DNA from: Trichococcus collinsii
Lineage (GTDB): Bacteria; Bacillota; Bacilli; Lactobacillales; Aerococcaceae
Assembly: GCF_900107505.1 (NCBI RefSeq)
Contig: NZ_FNQH01000001.1
Coordinates: forward strand, 558,001-622,000
DNA: 64,000 nucleotides
Reading direction: 5' to 3'
This document shows, piece after piece, positions 42,825 to 54,173 of this stretch; within the stretch, counting starts at the first letter, position 1; each line of letters begins with the position of its first letter. Made by a program: the position numbers and the translations under genes. Below the pieces are notes generated by a model. The model had not been told where the DNA came from. It saw only the letters and a program-made list of their open reading frames with translations, and made no database searches.

Positions 42825-43553
42825 TTAGTGGTTGATAACTTTGCTGAGGAACTGCTTGGCTCGTTCATCTTGAGGATCCAGGAAAAAGGACTCGCTCGGG
42901 CGGTCTTCCAGGATTTCGCCATCTGACATGAACAACGTACGATCGGAAACCTCGCGGGCAAAGCCCATTTCATGGGTCACCACAATCATCGTCATCCCCT
43001 CTTTGGCAAGGTCCGACATGACCTTCAATACCTCGCCGATCGTTTCAGGGTCCAGTGCAGAAGTCGGCTCATCAAACAGCAGCACTTTCGGATTCATTGC
43101 CAAGCCGCGTGCAATTGCGACACGTTGTTTCTGGCCGCCGGACAGTTGATTCGGATACATGTCCTTTTTATCCAACAGCTGCACTTTTTCCAAAAGTTTT
43201 TCGGCCTGCTCGATAGCTTCTGTTTTGTTTTTTTTCAACTTGAAGATCGGAGCCAAAGTGATATTTTCCAACACTGTTTTATGCGGGTATAAATTGAAAT
43301 GCTGGAACACCATGCCGACTTCCTGACGGATCAGGTTGATGTTGGTGTTTTTATCGTGGATATTAACCCCTTCGATCAATAATTCGCCTTCGGATATTTC
43401 CTCCAATCCATTGATACAGCGGATCAATGTGCTTTTACCGGAACCGGATGGCCCAAGTATGACGGTCACTTCTCCTTGATTAAATCTGACATTGATATTT
43501 TTCAAAGCGTGGAAACTGCCGTAATATTTGTTGACATTCTTAAATTCAATCAT
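42825..43553 (-). CDS. Polar amino acid ABC transporter, ATP-binding protein (GlnQ-like)
   Basis: 242 residues. Walker A is GPSGSGKST, the signature [16 protein letters not shown], Walker [13 protein letters not shown] and the H-loop VVTHEMG. Length and order match GlnQ/HisP ATPases. It is first of four genes, from the promoter at 43590-43618. A cre-like site lies about 50 bases further upstream. Confidence 0.95.
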   Translation of the reverse strand: MIEFKNVNKYYGSFHALKNINVRFNQGEVTVILGPSGSGKSTLIRCINGLEEISEGELLIEGVNIHDKNTNINLIRQEVGMVFQHFNLYPHKTVLENITLAPIFKLKKNKTEAIEQAEKLLEKVQLLDKKDMYPNQLSGGQKQRVAIARGLAMNPKVLLFDEPTSALDPETIGEVLKVMSDLAKEGMTMIVVTHEMGFAREVSDRTLFMSDGEILEDRPSESFFLDPQDERAKQFLSKVINH

Positions 43554-43589
43554 TTTTTGAATCTCCCCATTGTGTAATATTTAACTTTT

Positions 43590-43618
43590 ATTAAAGCAAA
43601 GTTAGAAACAAATTACAA
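43590..43618 (-). promoter_or_regulatory. Promoter of the amino acid ABC operon
   Basis: On the minus strand TTGTAA (43618-43613), a 17-base spacer, then TTTAAT (43595-43590). Confidence 0.5.
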
Positions 43619-43663
43619 TAGCAATTCCTTAATGTTAATTCGATAATTCACAAAAATATTCGT

Positions 43664-43677
43664 ATATAGCGCTTCCA
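43664..43677 (-). promoter_or_regulatory. cre-like (CcpA) site upstream of the ABC operon
   Basis: The minus strand reads TGGAAGCGCTATAT, 12 of 14 positions of TGWAARCGYTWNCW. It is centred about 88 bases upstream of the predicted transcript start, a position used by CcpA-activated promoters. Confidence 0.3.
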
Positions 43678-44232
43678 TTTTTTTGAAATGATATTTAAGC
43701 ATCTCATCATTCGCAATTCTCCTGCTAACACATGCAAGATCGGGTAAGTGGATGATTGGCGAGTGGTTGCCTTTATGGCAGTTTCACTACTCTATGATTA
43801 GAAAACCCCAACCAATCTGATAGCTTCCCGCAATCTGGAACTTTTGAACATGAATGAATTGTAATTTTGCCATATAATTTGTTTCAATTTCCTGAATATG
43901 ATATTTCGGTTAGATTTCAATTGGGATATAATGATATTGGAAGTGTGAATTTGAATTTTGTTACCCTCTGAGCACCAAAAGGCCCATTTACACCTATTAC
44001 AAATTAGAGTCCGGCATCATTCCAATCTGTGCAGATGCATTCGCGACGTCAGTACGGGTACAATGTTTGTTTATGATTCATCTGAATAGGTTATCCGAGC
44101 CATCTCTAAAACCCGCAAAAATCGATCCGTAAGCACGTATAGTCAAATGGACGCATCTTAAGCCAAAGCGCTCGCAAAAGTGTACTCTAGGCAATTTTAT
44201 GTGCTTTTAGGGCTGACTTATGATCGTTATGT

Positions 44233-44280
44233 AAAAAAAGACAGACACAACGATCGCAATGATCATTGTGTCTGTCTTTT
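44233..44280 (-). terminator. Terminator after rbfA
   Basis: AAAGACAGACACAA-C-GATC pairs with GATC-A-TTGTGTCTGTCTTT, followed on the minus strand by TTTT. It closes the rimP-to-rbfA operon. Confidence 0.92.
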
Positions 44281-44298
44281 AGTGCGCAAATATGTAAT

Positions 44299-44655
44299 CT
44301 ATTTTTTTCCGTCTTCGTGCATCTTGCGGATTAATTCATCGATCTTGCTGCCGTAAGCCACCGATTCATCACGTTTGAAGATTAATTCCGGTGTCTTGTA
44401 GAGTGTCAGACGCGTTCCAAGTTCCTTGCGGATAAGGCCAGTAGCCTTATCCAATCCTAGTTGCGTTTTTTCACGATCGCTGGCAAGTTCCGACAATGTG
44501 CTGTAATAGATGGTTGCTTGCTGCAAGTCACCGGTGATTTCTACATCAGTGATGTTCACATTCGCAACACGCGGATCTTTTACACGTTTAGCCAGGATAT
44601 CATTAACTTCGCGTTGTATTTCTTGCTTTATTCTTCCGGCTCTGAAATTAGCCAT
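44299..44655 (-). CDS. rbfA: Ribosome-binding factor A
   Basis: 118 residues with the KH-like RbfA fold: [25 protein letters not shown] (in parts), [37 protein letters not shown]. It helps mature the 30S subunit by acting on the 5' end of 16S rRNA. It follows infB by 37 bp and ends the operon. Confidence 0.95.
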   Translation of the reverse strand: MANFRAGRIKQEIQREVNDILAKRVKDPRVANVNITDVEITGDLQQATIYYSTLSELASDREKTQLGLDKATGLIRKELGTRLTLYKTPELIFKRDESVAYGSKIDELIRKMHEDGKK

Positions 44656-44692
44656 ATCGGTTCACCTCTCACTAGCTTGATTGCTGTTGCTT

Positions 44693-47146
44693 TTATTTCT
44701 TGATTTCAACCATATGGTACGCTTCGATGACATCATCAATGCGGATATCGTTGTAATCTTCGATCATCACACCACATTCGAAGCCTTTTTTAACTTCTTT
44801 GGCATCATCCTTGAATCGCTTCAAGCTTGCAAGTTTACCGTCGAAAATGACGATGTTGTCGCGGATGATACGGATGCTGCTGCTTCTTCCGATGTAGCCA
44901 TCCGTTACGAACGCTCCACCGATTGTGCCGACTTTAGAAACTTTATAGGTCTCACGGATAAGTGCTTGACCGGTTACTTGCTCTTCGAATTCCGGATCCA
45001 GCATGCCCTTCATCGCTGTCTCGATTTCATCGATGGCGTTGTAGATGATACGGTGTAGACGGATATCCACATTTTCACTGTCCGCTTGGATCTTCGCTTG
45101 AGGAGTCGGACGGACGTTAAATCCGATAATGATTGCGTTGCTGGCTGCCGCCAAGGTAACATCACTCTCGTTGATTGCGCCTGCTGCCGAGTGAACAATC
45201 TTGACTCGAACACCTTCGACCTCTATTTTTTGTAAGCTCGCAGCTAACGCTTCAACTGAACCTTGCACGTCAGCCTTGATGATGACATTGACATCTTTAA
45301 GTTCTCCGTCTTTCAAGCTGGAGAACAAGTTATCCAAAGTCACGCGGTTCTGCGTTGAACGTTGTTCCATTAAGGCACGTTTCGCACGTTCTTCACCGGC
45401 TTGACGCGCTGTCTTCTCATCTTCAAAGACAACAAAGTGATCCCCTGCTTGTGGTGCTGCATTTAAACCTGTGATTTCGACAGGCATTGCAGGTCCAGCG
45501 GTTTTTACGCGTCTGCCTTGATCGTTGGTCATTACGCGTACGCGACCATGAGTATAGCCAACTACGATCGGATCGCCGATTTTCAAAGTACCTGACTGCA
45601 CCAAGACGGTAGCAATCGGTCCTTTGGATTTATCCAAACGGGCTTCGATTACGGAACCGATTGCTAAACGATTTGGATTAGCTTTCAATTCTTGGACTTC
45701 AGCAACCAACAAAATCATTTCCAACAATTCATCGATCCCTTGACCAAACTTAGCTGAGATGTTGACAAAAATCGTTTCGCCGCCCCAAGCTTCCGGAACC
45801 AAACCATGGTCGGATAGTTCCTGCATAACGCGATCTGGATTTGCTGTCGGTTTGTCGATTTTATTCACGGCAACGATGATAGGAACATCAGCCGCTTTTG
45901 CGTGGCTGATAGCTTCGATTGTCTGTGGCATCACACCGTCATCAGCTGCGACAACGATGATCGTGATATCTGTTACATCCGCTCCGCGGGCACGCATCGT
46001 CGTGAAGGCCGCATGTCCTGGTGTATCCAAAAATGTGATTGGCTTACCATCGATTTTAACCTGATAAGCGCCGATATGCTGCGTGATTCCGCCTGCTTCA
46101 GTTTGGATTACGTTCGTATTGCGCAGTGAATCCAAAAGCGTCGTTTTACCGTGATCGACGTGACCCATGATAGTGACAACAGGTGGTCTTGAAACTAAGT
46201 CTTCCGGATTTTCTTCCATTTCGAAATAGCTGTCCAAATCGGAAATATCCTGAACGATTTTTTCCTCTGCTTCGATACCGTAATCAGTAGCCAACAATTC
46301 CAAGGCGTCTTTTCCTAATGCTTGGTTTTGAGTGACCATGATGCCCATCAGGAATAACTTTTTAATGATTTCGGCTGGCTCACGGTGCAGCTTTTTGGCA
46401 ACTTCCATTACATTCATACCGTCTGTATAGACGAATGTTTCCGGTAACTCGCGGAATTTGCGTGGCGGTACTGCCGGTCCTTGCTTGGTCGTGCCTTTTT
46501 TGAACTTCGAGCGTTTATTTTTGTTGTAGGGATTGTTGCCTCTGCCTTGATTTCCTTGACCGCGGGGATTGGATCCACCTGAATTTTGACCGTACGATGG
46601 ACGGCTTGATTTGGCTGGCGCATTGGTAGTAGTATTCGTGTTTGCAGTTTTCTGCACTGGTTTATCATTTGATTTGTTTGGCGAAACAGAGTCAACTCGA
46701 TTCATTTTAGTATTTGGACGATTTTGTCCAGCTTGGCTTGTGGCTTGCGCCGGCCGATTTGTATTCTTTTCTGCAGTATTTCTTGCTTGTCCTTTATTTT
46801 CGGAACCGTTTTTTTGATTCGAAGAAGGATTCGATGGTTTATCTTTCATGTCTGTTTTTTTCCTCAGTTCACTCTTATCATTAGGTTTATGTGTTCCGGT
46901 TGCAGGCGACTTTTTGTTGTCTACTGGTTGCTTCTTCTGTGGCGCATTGGATTGCGGTGCACTAGGCTTGGCAACCTGGTTTCCAGCAGTGGAAGCGATG
47001 GATTGGTTCAACTTTTTGATGTCTCCGTCTTCCATGGTTGACATGTGGCTATGATAATCGATCCCCAATTGTTTTGCTTTATCCAACACCGTTTTGCTTG
47101 GTATCTTGTGTTCATTTGCATACTCGTAGACACGTTTTTTTTCCAT
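44693..47146 (-). CDS. infB: Translation initiation factor IF-2
   Basis: 817 residues. IF2_N domain at the start ([21 protein letters not shown], in parts), a long Asn/Gln/Lys/Ser-rich linker (about 60-230), a second IF2_N ([20 protein letters not shown]), then the G domain with [17 protein letters not shown] and NKIDKP, followed by domains II-IV. It places initiator tRNA on the ribosome. It lies 22 bp after the L7Ae-like gene. Confidence 0.97.
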   Translation of the reverse strand: MEKKRVYEYANEHKIPSKTVLDKAKQLGIDYHSHMSTMEDGDIKKLNQSIASTAGNQVAKPSAPQSNAPQKKQPVDNKKSPATGTHKPNDKSELRKKTDMKDKPSNPSSNQKNGSENKGQARNTAEKNTNRPAQATSQAGQNRPNTKMNRVDSVSPNKSNDKPVQKTANTNTTTNAPAKSSRPSYGQNSGGSNPRGQGNQGRGNNPYNKNKRSKFKKGTTKQGPAVPPRKFRELPETFVYTDGMNVMEVAKKLHREPAEIIKKLFLMGIMVTQNQALGKDALELLATDYGIEAEEKIVQDISDLDSYFEMEENPEDLVSRPPVVTIMGHVDHGKTTLLDSLRNTNVIQTEAGGITQHIGAYQVKIDGKPITFLDTPGHAAFTTMRARGADVTDITIIVVAADDGVMPQTIEAISHAKAADVPIIVAVNKIDKPTANPDRVMQELSDHGLVPEAWGGETIFVNISAKFGQGIDELLEMILLVAEVQELKANPNRLAIGSVIEARLDKSKGPIATVLVQSGTLKIGDPIVVGYTHGRVRVMTNDQGRRVKTAGPAMPVEITGLNAAPQAGDHFVVFEDEKTARQAGEERAKRALMEQRSTQNRVTLDNLFSSLKDGELKDVNVIIKADVQGSVEALAASLQKIEVEGVRVKIVHSAAGAINESDVTLAAASNAIIIGFNVRPTPQAKIQADSENVDIRLHRIIYNAIDEIETAMKGMLDPEFEEQVTGQALIRETYKVSKVGTIGGAFVTDGYIGRSSSIRIIRDNIVIFDGKLASLKRFKDDAKEVKKGFECGVMIEDYNDIRIDDVIEAYHMVEIKK

Positions 47147-47168
47147 GTCATCACCTTCCCTTATCTCA

Positions 47169-47477
47169 TTACTTTGTTCCTTTCAGCCGCATGAAACTTT
47201 TGGCGAATCCTCTATCGGTCAAGGCGCAAATGGAACGGGACTTGCCTATTGCTTGACTGATTTGTTCCGAAGTGAAATGCACCTGGAACGGGACTTCATA
47301 ATAGCGGCATTTGTTTTCTAATTTTTCTTTCGTGTTATCGCTGCAGTCCGTCGCACAGAGGACGAAGACTGCTTCATTTTTTTGGATGGATTTGATGGTC
47401 ATTTCTTCACCTGTGATCAGTTTGCCGGCGCGCAATGCCAATCCCAGCAAATTCAACATCTTATCTTCAGGTGTCAT
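47169..47477 (-). CDS. ylxQ: L7Ae-like RNA-binding protein (YlxQ)
   Basis: 102 residues of the ribosomal L7Ae/L30e fold ([32 protein letters not shown]). Such proteins bind kink-turn RNAs; the role of YlxQ is not settled. It overlaps ylxR by 4 bp within the nusA-infB operon. Confidence 0.9.
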   Translation of the reverse strand: MTPEDKMLNLLGLALRAGKLITGEEMTIKSIQKNEAVFVLCATDCSDNTKEKLENKCRYYEVPFQVHFTSEQISQAIGKSRSICALTDRGFAKSFMRLKGTK

Positions 47478-47758
47478 AATAAGCTCCTTGCTTTTTGGTG
47501 TTCGACATAATCGAACAACTCTTGGTAGAACGCGTCACTGATCGCGGTCTCGAGGTGTTTGTCCAAAATGTGTTGCTTCCAAGCTTTCTGCACCAATGCA
47601 GGTTCCAGAGAGACGTAGGCTCCACGACCATTCATGCGGCCGGTAGGGTCAATGGCGACTTCACCTGCTTGGTTTTTTACGATTCGGACTAATTCTTTTT
47701 TGGGTTTCATCTCGTTGGAGACGACACATTTCCTCATCGGAACTTTTCTTGTCTTCAT
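47474..47758 (-). CDS. ylxR: YlxR-family protein (RNase P modulator type)
   Basis: 94 residues. It starts KVPMRKCVVSNEMKPKKELVRIV and has the family hallmark GRMNGRGAYVS. In B. subtilis the homologue has been reported to modulate RNase P and to affect transcription; this is carried over from the family. It lies between nusA and ylxQ. Confidence 0.93.
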   Translation of the reverse strand: MKTRKVPMRKCVVSNEMKPKKELVRIVKNQAGEVAIDPTGRMNGRGAYVSLEPALVQKAWKQHILDKHLETAISDAFYQELFDYVEHQKARSLL

Positions 47759-47776
47759 AAACCTTCACCTCACTGA

Positions 47777-49078
47777 TTAGTCTTGATAGTCCTCTGCTAA
47801 TTCATCATAGCTTTGTTCCGGATCTGTCTCGACTTCCGAGATCAGCTGCTCTACATCTTCAGGATCAAGGATTTTTTCATCATTTTCGTATTCTTCCGTA
47901 TAATCCGTTTCGTCCGCTGGAACAGCGATATCTTCAGCGACTTCCTCAGCCGTAAATATCTTATCCAAGCCAGCGAAGGAATTGATTGCATCAGCATCTT
48001 CTTCATCTGCTGCAACTTTTTGAGCACCGGATTCCATCAATAACTTATTATACTCCGTTTCGGACTTGATATCGATTTTATAGCCTGTCAATTTAGCCGC
48101 TAAGCGCGCATTTTGACCTTTTTTACCGATTGCCAATGATAGCTGATAATCCGGAACGATGACCGTGCAACTGCCGTCCGCTTGATGGAAATCTACATTC
48201 ACAACTTGTGCTGGATTCAATGCGTTTCCGATGTAGATCGACGGATCTTCATTCCATTCAACGATATCCATATTTTCTCCGCGCAATTCGTTTACGATTG
48301 CTTGGACACGCTGGCCTCTTGGCCCTACGCAGGTTCCGACAGGGTCAACGTTCTTATCGCGTGAGCGCACGGCTACTTTTGAACGGTCTCCGGCTTCACG
48401 GGCGATCGAAACGATTTCGACTACGCCGTCGAAGATTTCCGGAACTTCTTGCTCGAACAAGCGCTTCAACAAGTCGGGATGACTACGGCTGACAAAAACT
48501 TGCGGCCCTTTCGAAGTGTTTTCGACTTTTGTGATGTACACTTTGATGCGGTCGTGCGGTTGGAACGTTTCATTCGGAATCTGCTCCTGCTTAGACAATA
48601 CTGCTTCAATTTTCCCAAGGCTCACATAAATATACCGGCTGTCCATTCTTTCGACGACGCCCGTCAGAATGTCATTCTCATATGCGATGAATTGATTGTA
48701 GACGATGCTGCGTTCCGCTTCACGGATACGTTGCATGATGACTTGCTTGGCTGTCTGAGCGGCAATCCGTCCAAAATCTTTAGGAGTAACCTCAAAACGG
48801 ATCTTATCGCCTAATTCGTATGCTTTATTGATCTGTAGAGCATCCTCCAGACTCACTTCCAATGTCGAATCAAACACCATATCCACTACTTCTTTAACAG
48901 CGTAGACATGGATGTCCCCTTTTTTTGTATCGAATTCCACTTCAACGTTTTGGGCCTGACCATAATTACGTTTGTATGCAGACACAAGCGCAGCTTCCAA
49001 CGCACTGATGACAATCTCTTTTGAAATACCTTTGTCTTTTTCCAACACTTCGAGAGCACTCAACATTTCTTTGCTCAT
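47777..49078 (-). CDS. nusA: Transcription termination/antitermination factor NusA
   Basis: 433 residues: NusA N-terminal RNAP-binding domain, S1 domain (ENDILTGVVERMDSRYIYVSLGK, in parts), then KH1 and KH2 (GTCVGPRGQRVQAIVNEL and LAIGKKGQNARLAAKLTG). A C-terminal acidic tail of about 85 residues replaces the AR repeats of E. coli NusA, as in other Firmicutes. It follows rimP by 31 bp. Confidence 0.96.
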   Translation of the reverse strand: MSKEMLSALEVLEKDKGISKEIVISALEAALVSAYKRNYGQAQNVEVEFDTKKGDIHVYAVKEVVDMVFDSTLEVSLEDALQINKAYELGDKIRFEVTPKDFGRIAAQTAKQVIMQRIREAERSIVYNQFIAYENDILTGVVERMDSRYIYVSLGKIEAVLSKQEQIPNETFQPHDRIKVYITKVENTSKGPQVFVSRSHPDLLKRLFEQEVPEIFDGVVEIVSIAREAGDRSKVAVRSRDKNVDPVGTCVGPRGQRVQAIVNELRGENMDIVEWNEDPSIYIGNALNPAQVVNVDFHQADGSCTVIVPDYQLSLAIGKKGQNARLAAKLTGYKIDIKSETEYNKLLMESGAQKVAADEEDADAINSFAGLDKIFTAEEVAEDIAVPADETDYTEEYENDEKILDPEDVEQLISEVETDPEQSYDELAEDYQD

Positions 49079-49109
49079 ATTATTCGTTCACTCCTATCTC
49101 AAAAAATGA

Positions 49110-49583
49110 TTAAAATTGGATAGCCAATCTTGCGTTTGCGATCTGTTTTCTTTCGATTTCGATATCTTTTGTTCTGGTTTTGATTCTGATCGTCAATACG
49201 ACGGACTCGTCATTTATTTCCTTCAACGTTCCTTCGTAGAATTTCTCACCATCAATCGCCTGATAGAAGGACAGATGCACGTATTTTCCAATGGCATTCT
49301 GCATATCTGCTTCAGTCTTTAATGGACGCTCTGCTCCTGGTGATGACACCTCCAAGAAATACGCTTGCGGAATCGGGTCCGGGTCGATGGCATCCAAAGC
49401 TCCACTGACTTTTTCGCTGATCAATGCACACTCTTCGATATCGATGCCGCCTGGTTTATCTATATAGATTCTGAGAAACCAGTTTTTCCCTTCCTTCAAA
49501 AACTCCATATCCACTAATTCTAAATTCTGTTCATCAACTATTGGTTGAACCACTACTCGAACTTCATCTACTACACGACTCAC
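49110..49583 (-). CDS. rimP: Ribosome maturation factor RimP
   Basis: 157 residues with the RimP pattern: ELVDMEFLKEGKNWFLRIYIDKPGGI (in parts), CALISEKVSGALD, YFLEVSSPGAERPLK. It assists 30S assembly. It is first gene of the rimP-nusA-ylxR-ylxQ-infB-rbfA unit; the ribosome binding site is AAGGAGG. The polC terminator lies just upstream. Confidence 0.95.
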   Translation of the reverse strand: MSRVVDEVRVVVQPIVDEQNLELVDMEFLKEGKNWFLRIYIDKPGGIDIEECALISEKVSGALDAIDPDPIPQAYFLEVSSPGAERPLKTEADMQNAIGKYVHLSFYQAIDGEKFYEGTLKEINDESVVLTIRIKTRTKDIEIERKQIANARLAIQF

Positions 49584-49635
49584 AGAAATCCTCCTTTATC
49601 AATCCTACACCACTGTCATACATTGGCTGACTGCG

Positions 49636-49663
49636 TAAAAAGAGTGAGCGTTTCCGCTCACTC
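49636..49663 (-). terminator. Terminator after polC
   Basis: GAGTGAGCG and CGCTCACTC form a perfect 9-bp stem with a TTTC loop (plus-strand view), followed on the minus strand by TTTTTACG. It lies about 90 bases after the polC stop. Confidence 0.88.
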
Positions 49664-49753
49664 CATCCGACGACTTATTCTCATATAATCATACACCATT
49701 GTGTCAGTAAATGCAAGGACTTCCCAATCAAATGGCTTTGGAATAGCCTTCCC

Positions 49754-52700
49754 CTAAAAATCAAATAAAGAAAGTTGATTTTCGTCAGGCAAGTTTTTCA
49801 ACACACCATTTTCATTCATGTAATCAATGATTGTCTTCGAAACTTTCCCCCTAGTGGCCAAGTCCTCTTTGGACAGGAACGGTTGGGTTTCCCTCGCTTG
49901 AACGATTTGGTTCGCCACGTTGCCTCCTAATCCCGGGATGGCCCGGAACGGCGCAATCAGCGTATCCCCTTCGATCACGAAGTTATTGGCATGCGATTTA
50001 TCGAGATCGACCATCTTGAAAGTGAAGCCGCGCTCGACCATTTCGTTCGCCAATTCCAATACGGTCAGCAAACTTTTTTCCTTGACCGAGGCTTCTAAAC
50101 CTTTGTCCATGATTTCTTTCATGCGGGTCTTGATCATTTCTTTCCCTTGCGTCATCGCGACCAAATCGAAATCCTGTGCGCGCACGGAGAAGAAAGCACA
50201 GTAATAACGGATTGGCTGATGCACTTTGAAATATGCGACACGCAAAGCCATCAGAACATACGCTGCAGCATGTGCTTTCGGAAACATGTATTTGATCTTC
50301 AGGCAGGATTGGATATACCATTCAGGTATTTCTTTTGCCCGCATGTCCGCTTGCCAATCATCAGGAATCCCTTTCCCTTTACGGACACTCTCCATGATTT
50401 TAAAGGCCAGACCATCGTCCATGCCGTGATGGATCAGATATACCATGATATCATCACGACAGCCGATAACATCCGCCAGCGGGATATTATTTTCGCGGAT
50501 GAGCGTTTCTGCATTGCCCAGATAGACATCCGTACCATGGGAAAGTCCCGAAATCTGAAGCAATTCCGCAAAGGTGTTCGGGCTCGTCTGCTCCAGCATT
50601 CCCCGAACAAAGCGCGTCCCGAATTCAGGTATTCCGAGTGTTCCGGTTTTACTGAATATCTGATCCGGTGTGATACCCAATACTTCGGTGCCACTGAATA
50701 TCTTCATGACATCCGGATCATTTGGCGGAATCGTTTGCGGATCGATCCCGGACAAATCTTGCAGCATACGGATAACGGTCGGATCGTCATGTCCAAGTAT
50801 ATCCAGTTTCAGCACATTATCATGGATGGAGTGGAAATCGAAGTGGGTCGTTTTCCATTCAGAATCCTGGGCATCGGCCGGGAACTGGATAGGTGTAAAA
50901 TCGTAGACATCCATATAGTCCGGAATGACGATGATGCCGCCGGGATGCTGTCCGGTCGTCCGTTTTACGCCCGTGCAGCCTTTTGCCAAGCGATCGATTT
51001 CCGCCGATGAGAATCGGAAGTTGTGATCCCGCTCGTAAGCTTTCACATAACCAAAGGCAGTCTTATCCGCTACCGTACCGATCGTCCCGGCACGGTACAC
51101 ATACTCCTCCCCGAAGAGCTCCTTCGTGTAGGCATGAGCCTGGGCTTGATATTCCCCCGAGAAGTTCAAGTCGATATCGGGTACTTTGTCTCCGTAGAAA
51201 CCTAGGAAGGTTTCGAACGGGATGTCGTGCCCATCGCGGTCCATGTCCGCCCCGCATTTCGGACAGTCTTTCTTTTCCAGATCATAGCCGGAACCAATCG
51301 AACCATCTTCGTAGAAATAGGAATATTTACATTCCGGACAGCGGTAATGCGGAGGCAGAGGGTTAACCTCCGTTATGCCGGTCATAGTGGCTACGAAACT
51401 TGAGCCGACCGATCCCCGTGATCCTACCAAGTAACCGTCCTGATTGCTCTTCAGCACCAGTTTTTGGGAAATCAGATAGATAACTGAAAAGCCGTTGCCG
51501 ATGATCGAGTTAAGCTCCTTCTCCAGCCTTTTTTCAACCAGTTCAGGAAGTTCTTCGCCATAGAGACGCTTGGCTTCGTCATAGGAAAGTCGCGTGACCT
51601 CCTCGTTCGCACCTTCCATGTTGGGCGTATACAATTGATCTTTGATCGGAACAATCACTTCCGTGCTCTCAGCAATTTTTTGAGTGTTATAAACGACTAT
51701 TTCCTTGGCTTTTTCTTTGCCCAGGAAGGAGAAACTGTCCAACATCTCATCTGTCGTCCGGAAATGGACTTCCGGCATGTGCAGAACTTTCCCTTGATTC
51801 ACCTTCAATGACCCAATCAATATTTCCCGGTAGATGGCGTCCTCCTTGTTCAGATAATGGACATTCCCGGTTGCGACGACCGTTTTTCCCAGTTCATCCC
51901 CGATGGCAACGATTTGGGTGATGATTTCCTCCAGATCGCTTTCATTCTTGACCAGTTCTTTCGTGATGAGCGGTGCATAAACTTCTTTCGGCATGACTTC
52001 GATGTAATCGTAGAACTTGGCTTTCTCCTTTGCTACCTCTGCCCCTTTTTGCATCATCGCCTCAAAGATTTCGCCTTCGCTGCAGGCAGAACCGATCAAC
52101 AAGTTTCCCCGGATCGCTTGAAGAACGCTGCGCGGAAGGCGCGGTGTCCTGTAATAATACTCGATATTCGAAGCAGATATAATTTTGAATAGGTCCTTCA
52201 ACCCATCTTGATTCTTTGCCAAAATCGTTGCATGAAAAGGTCTTGCCCGTTTGTAGGAATCGCCGCCACCAATATATTTGTTGAGTTCATCATGAAACAA
52301 GATGTTATGCTCTTCACGTGCTTCCTTCAGGAATATCCAGCAAAGTGCCCCGGTTGTTTCCGAATCATAAACCGCTCGGTGATGCTGTTCCAAGCCGACA
52401 CCATAGCGTTTTGCCAACGTATTCAAACGATGGGATTTCAATTGTGGATGCAGGAAACGGGACATTTCCAAAGTATCAATCACCGGATGTGGCGCCTCTG
52501 GCATACCATGACGTTCATAACTGTTGTTCAGGAAGCCCATGTCAAAACTGGCATTGTGGGCTACAAGAATGGATCCTTCTGAGAATGCCGCGAATTCCTC
52601 TAATACCGTTTTTTCCGGTTTGGAGTCGCGCACCATGTCATCGGTTATGCCTGTCAATTGAATAGTCGTCTGCGATAACAGATGACCCGGATTGATGAAC

Positions 52701-54091
52701 TCTTCGAATGTCTCGATGACATTTCCTTTGTACATTTTTACGGCAGCCAATTCGATGATCTTATCGTATACTGCCGACAAGCCCGTCGTTTCCACGTCGA
52801 AAACCACGTAGATTGCTTCGCTGAGATCCTCATGGACCGGATTATAGGCAATCGGAACGCCATCATCGACGACGTACGCTTCAATACCATACAAGATTTT
52901 CACGTTATTCGCTTTCCCGGCTGCATGGGCGTCAGGATAGCCTTGCGCGGCGGCATGGTCAGTCAGCGCGATGGCTTTGTGTCCCCATTTGGCTGCCTGT
53001 TTGACAAAATCACCGATGCCATTGGTGGCATCCATCTGACTCATGTTTGAGTGCAGATGCAATTCAACCCTTTTTTCGTCTTCAGGCGCACGATCTTTTC
53101 GTTCCGCATGCGCTACCTCATTCACGTCCCGGCCATTCACAACCAAGTCCCGCATGAACGTGTCTTCTTGGACACTTCCGCGAACGCGCACCCAGATGCC
53201 TTTTTTGACCAGCTCGAAATTTTGTTCATCCGTTTCGTTTGACGAGAACAGCTTCACCGAAAACGAGGAAGTGTAATCCGTCATTTTGAACACGAGCAGT
53301 TTCCGGCCGGAGCGCAGTTCCCTGATTTCGCTGTCAAAAATGTATCCTTCGATGACAACCGAACGCTCTTCTTCAGTAATCGAAGCCATCTGCTTGATTT
53401 CTTCCTTGCCGGAAATTTGTCTGCCAATCAGTAAGGGGCCGTTGTTGCCGCCCTTAGATTGTGAGCCGTCACTGCGTTGTCTGTCCTGCTGGTTTTGTTT
53501 GATGGCTTCTTCTGCTTGTTTGACCAACATTTCATCCTGCTCTTGTTTCCTTGCCAGATATTGCGCCATTCGGGCTTCCGATGCTTCCTCGTCCACTTCA
53601 ATCGTGATTTGGAAACTCGGGAAACCCAAAACCAGATAATTCTGTTGGATCACCGATAAGTAGTTATCCGCTAAATGATTTTTGGTGATCTCATTTTCAA
53701 CATTGATAACGACTTTGTTGTTCAGGACGACTGGAGTATGTTTGGCAAATAGCGTCTGGACCAGAGGCGAGGATATGTTGCTTCGCTGGACGACTGTTTC
53801 CCAATAATCCAAGATGCTCTCGTTCGTCAAGATCGGTTTCCTTGTTTTGATCTGAAAATCGATCGCTGCAATAGATTGGAATTTTATTTTCATATGGTTC
53901 ATCAAAGCATTGAATACCTCGAAAGGCAGGACGTTGTCAAAAACGAACTGGAATGACCATAATTTGGATTTTTTATGCACGATGACCTGTTCGATTTCCC
54001 CATTTTCAAAATACGGCAGATACTCCGGCTTGTGATGCATATTTATCTGTTCCAGCATCTGCTGGAACAATTCATGTTTCGATAATGCCAT
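49754..54091 (-). CDS. polC: DNA polymerase III, PolC-type alpha subunit
   Basis: 1445 residues, the normal size of the low-GC Gram-positive replicative polymerase. An N-terminal region and OB fold (about 240-320) are followed by the PHP domain ([15 protein letters not shown]) interrupted by a DEDD 3'-5' exonuclease ([22 protein letters not shown]), then the polymerase with the PolC zinc motif (CPECKYSY...CPKCGAD) and the catalytic DIDLNFSGE. It is preceded by the rseP terminator. proS, which often separates rseP and polC in Lactobacillales, is missing here. Confidence 0.97.
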   Translation of the reverse strand: MALSKHELFQQMLEQINMHHKPEYLPYFENGEIEQVIVHKKSKLWSFQFVFDNVLPFEVFNALMNHMKIKFQSIAAIDFQIKTRKPILTNESILDYWETVVQRSNISSPLVQTLFAKHTPVVLNNKVVINVENEITKNHLADNYLSVIQQNYLVLGFPSFQITIEVDEEASEARMAQYLARKQEQDEMLVKQAEEAIKQNQQDRQRSDGSQSKGGNNGPLLIGRQISGKEEIKQMASITEEERSVVIEGYIFDSEIRELRSGRKLLVFKMTDYTSSFSVKLFSSNETDEQNFELVKKGIWVRVRGSVQEDTFMRDLVVNGRDVNEVAHAERKDRAPEDEKRVELHLHSNMSQMDATNGIGDFVKQAAKWGHKAIALTDHAAAQGYPDAHAAGKANNVKILYGIEAYVVDDGVPIAYNPVHEDLSEAIYVVFDVETTGLSAVYDKIIELAAVKMYKGNVIETFEEFINPGHLLSQTTIQLTGITDDMVRDSKPEKTVLEEFAAFSEGSILVAHNASFDMGFLNNSYERHGMPEAPHPVIDTLEMSRFLHPQLKSHRLNTLAKRYGVGLEQHHRAVYDSETTGALCWIFLKEAREEHNILFHDELNKYIGGGDSYKRARPFHATILAKNQDGLKDLFKIISASNIEYYYRTPRLPRSVLQAIRGNLLIGSACSEGEIFEAMMQKGAEVAKEKAKFYDYIEVMPKEVYAPLITKELVKNESDLEEIITQIVAIGDELGKTVVATGNVHYLNKEDAIYREILIGSLKVNQGKVLHMPEVHFRTTDEMLDSFSFLGKEKAKEIVVYNTQKIAESTEVIVPIKDQLYTPNMEGANEEVTRLSYDEAKRLYGEELPELVEKRLEKELNSIIGNGFSVIYLISQKLVLKSNQDGYLVGSRGSVGSSFVATMTGITEVNPLPPHYRCPECKYSYFYEDGSIGSGYDLEKKDCPKCGADMDRDGHDIPFETFLGFYGDKVPDIDLNFSGEYQAQAHAYTKELFGEEYVYRAGTIGTVADKTAFGYVKAYERDHNFRFSSAEIDRLAKGCTGVKRTTGQHPGGIIVIPDYMDVYDFTPIQFPADAQDSEWKTTHFDFHSIHDNVLKLDILGHDDPTVIRMLQDLSGIDPQTIPPNDPDVMKIFSGTEVLGITPDQIFSKTGTLGIPEFGTRFVRGMLEQTSPNTFAELLQISGLSHGTDVYLGNAETLIRENNIPLADVIGCRDDIMVYLIHHGMDDGLAFKIMESVRKGKGIPDDWQADMRAKEIPEWYIQSCLKIKYMFPKAHAAAYVLMALRVAYFKVHQPIRYYCAFFSVRAQDFDLVAMTQGKEMIKTRMKEIMDKGLEASVKEKSLLTVLELANEMVERGFTFKMVDLDKSHANNFVIEGDTLIAPFRAIPGLGGNVANQIVQARETQPFLSKEDLATRGKVSKTIIDYMNENGVLKNLPDENQLSLFDF

Positions 54092-54116
54092 TTAATCGCT
54101 CCTTCTCAACTAACAA

Positions 54117-54160
54117 ACAAAAAGATTCAAAGAATGAGCTTTCCTTTCTTTGAATCTTCT
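54117..54160 (-). terminator. Terminator after rseP
   Basis: On the minus strand AAGATTCAAAGAA pairs with TTCTTTGAATCTT, followed by TTTG. It separates the cdsA-rseP group from polC. Confidence 0.88.
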
Positions 54161-54173
54161 TATTTACTTCCTA

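Larger units (their letters stand above)
43554..44298. other. 745-bp region without a recognisable gene
   Basis: It holds the ABC operon promoter (43590-43618), a cre-like site (43664-43677) and the rbfA terminator (44233-44280). The rest (about 43680-44230) has stops in all frames, no long ORF and no tRNA or riboswitch I recognise. The minus strand at about 44100-44190 has a short open stretch, but I cannot link it to any family. It may be decayed sequence or hold a small RNA. Confidence 0.6.
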
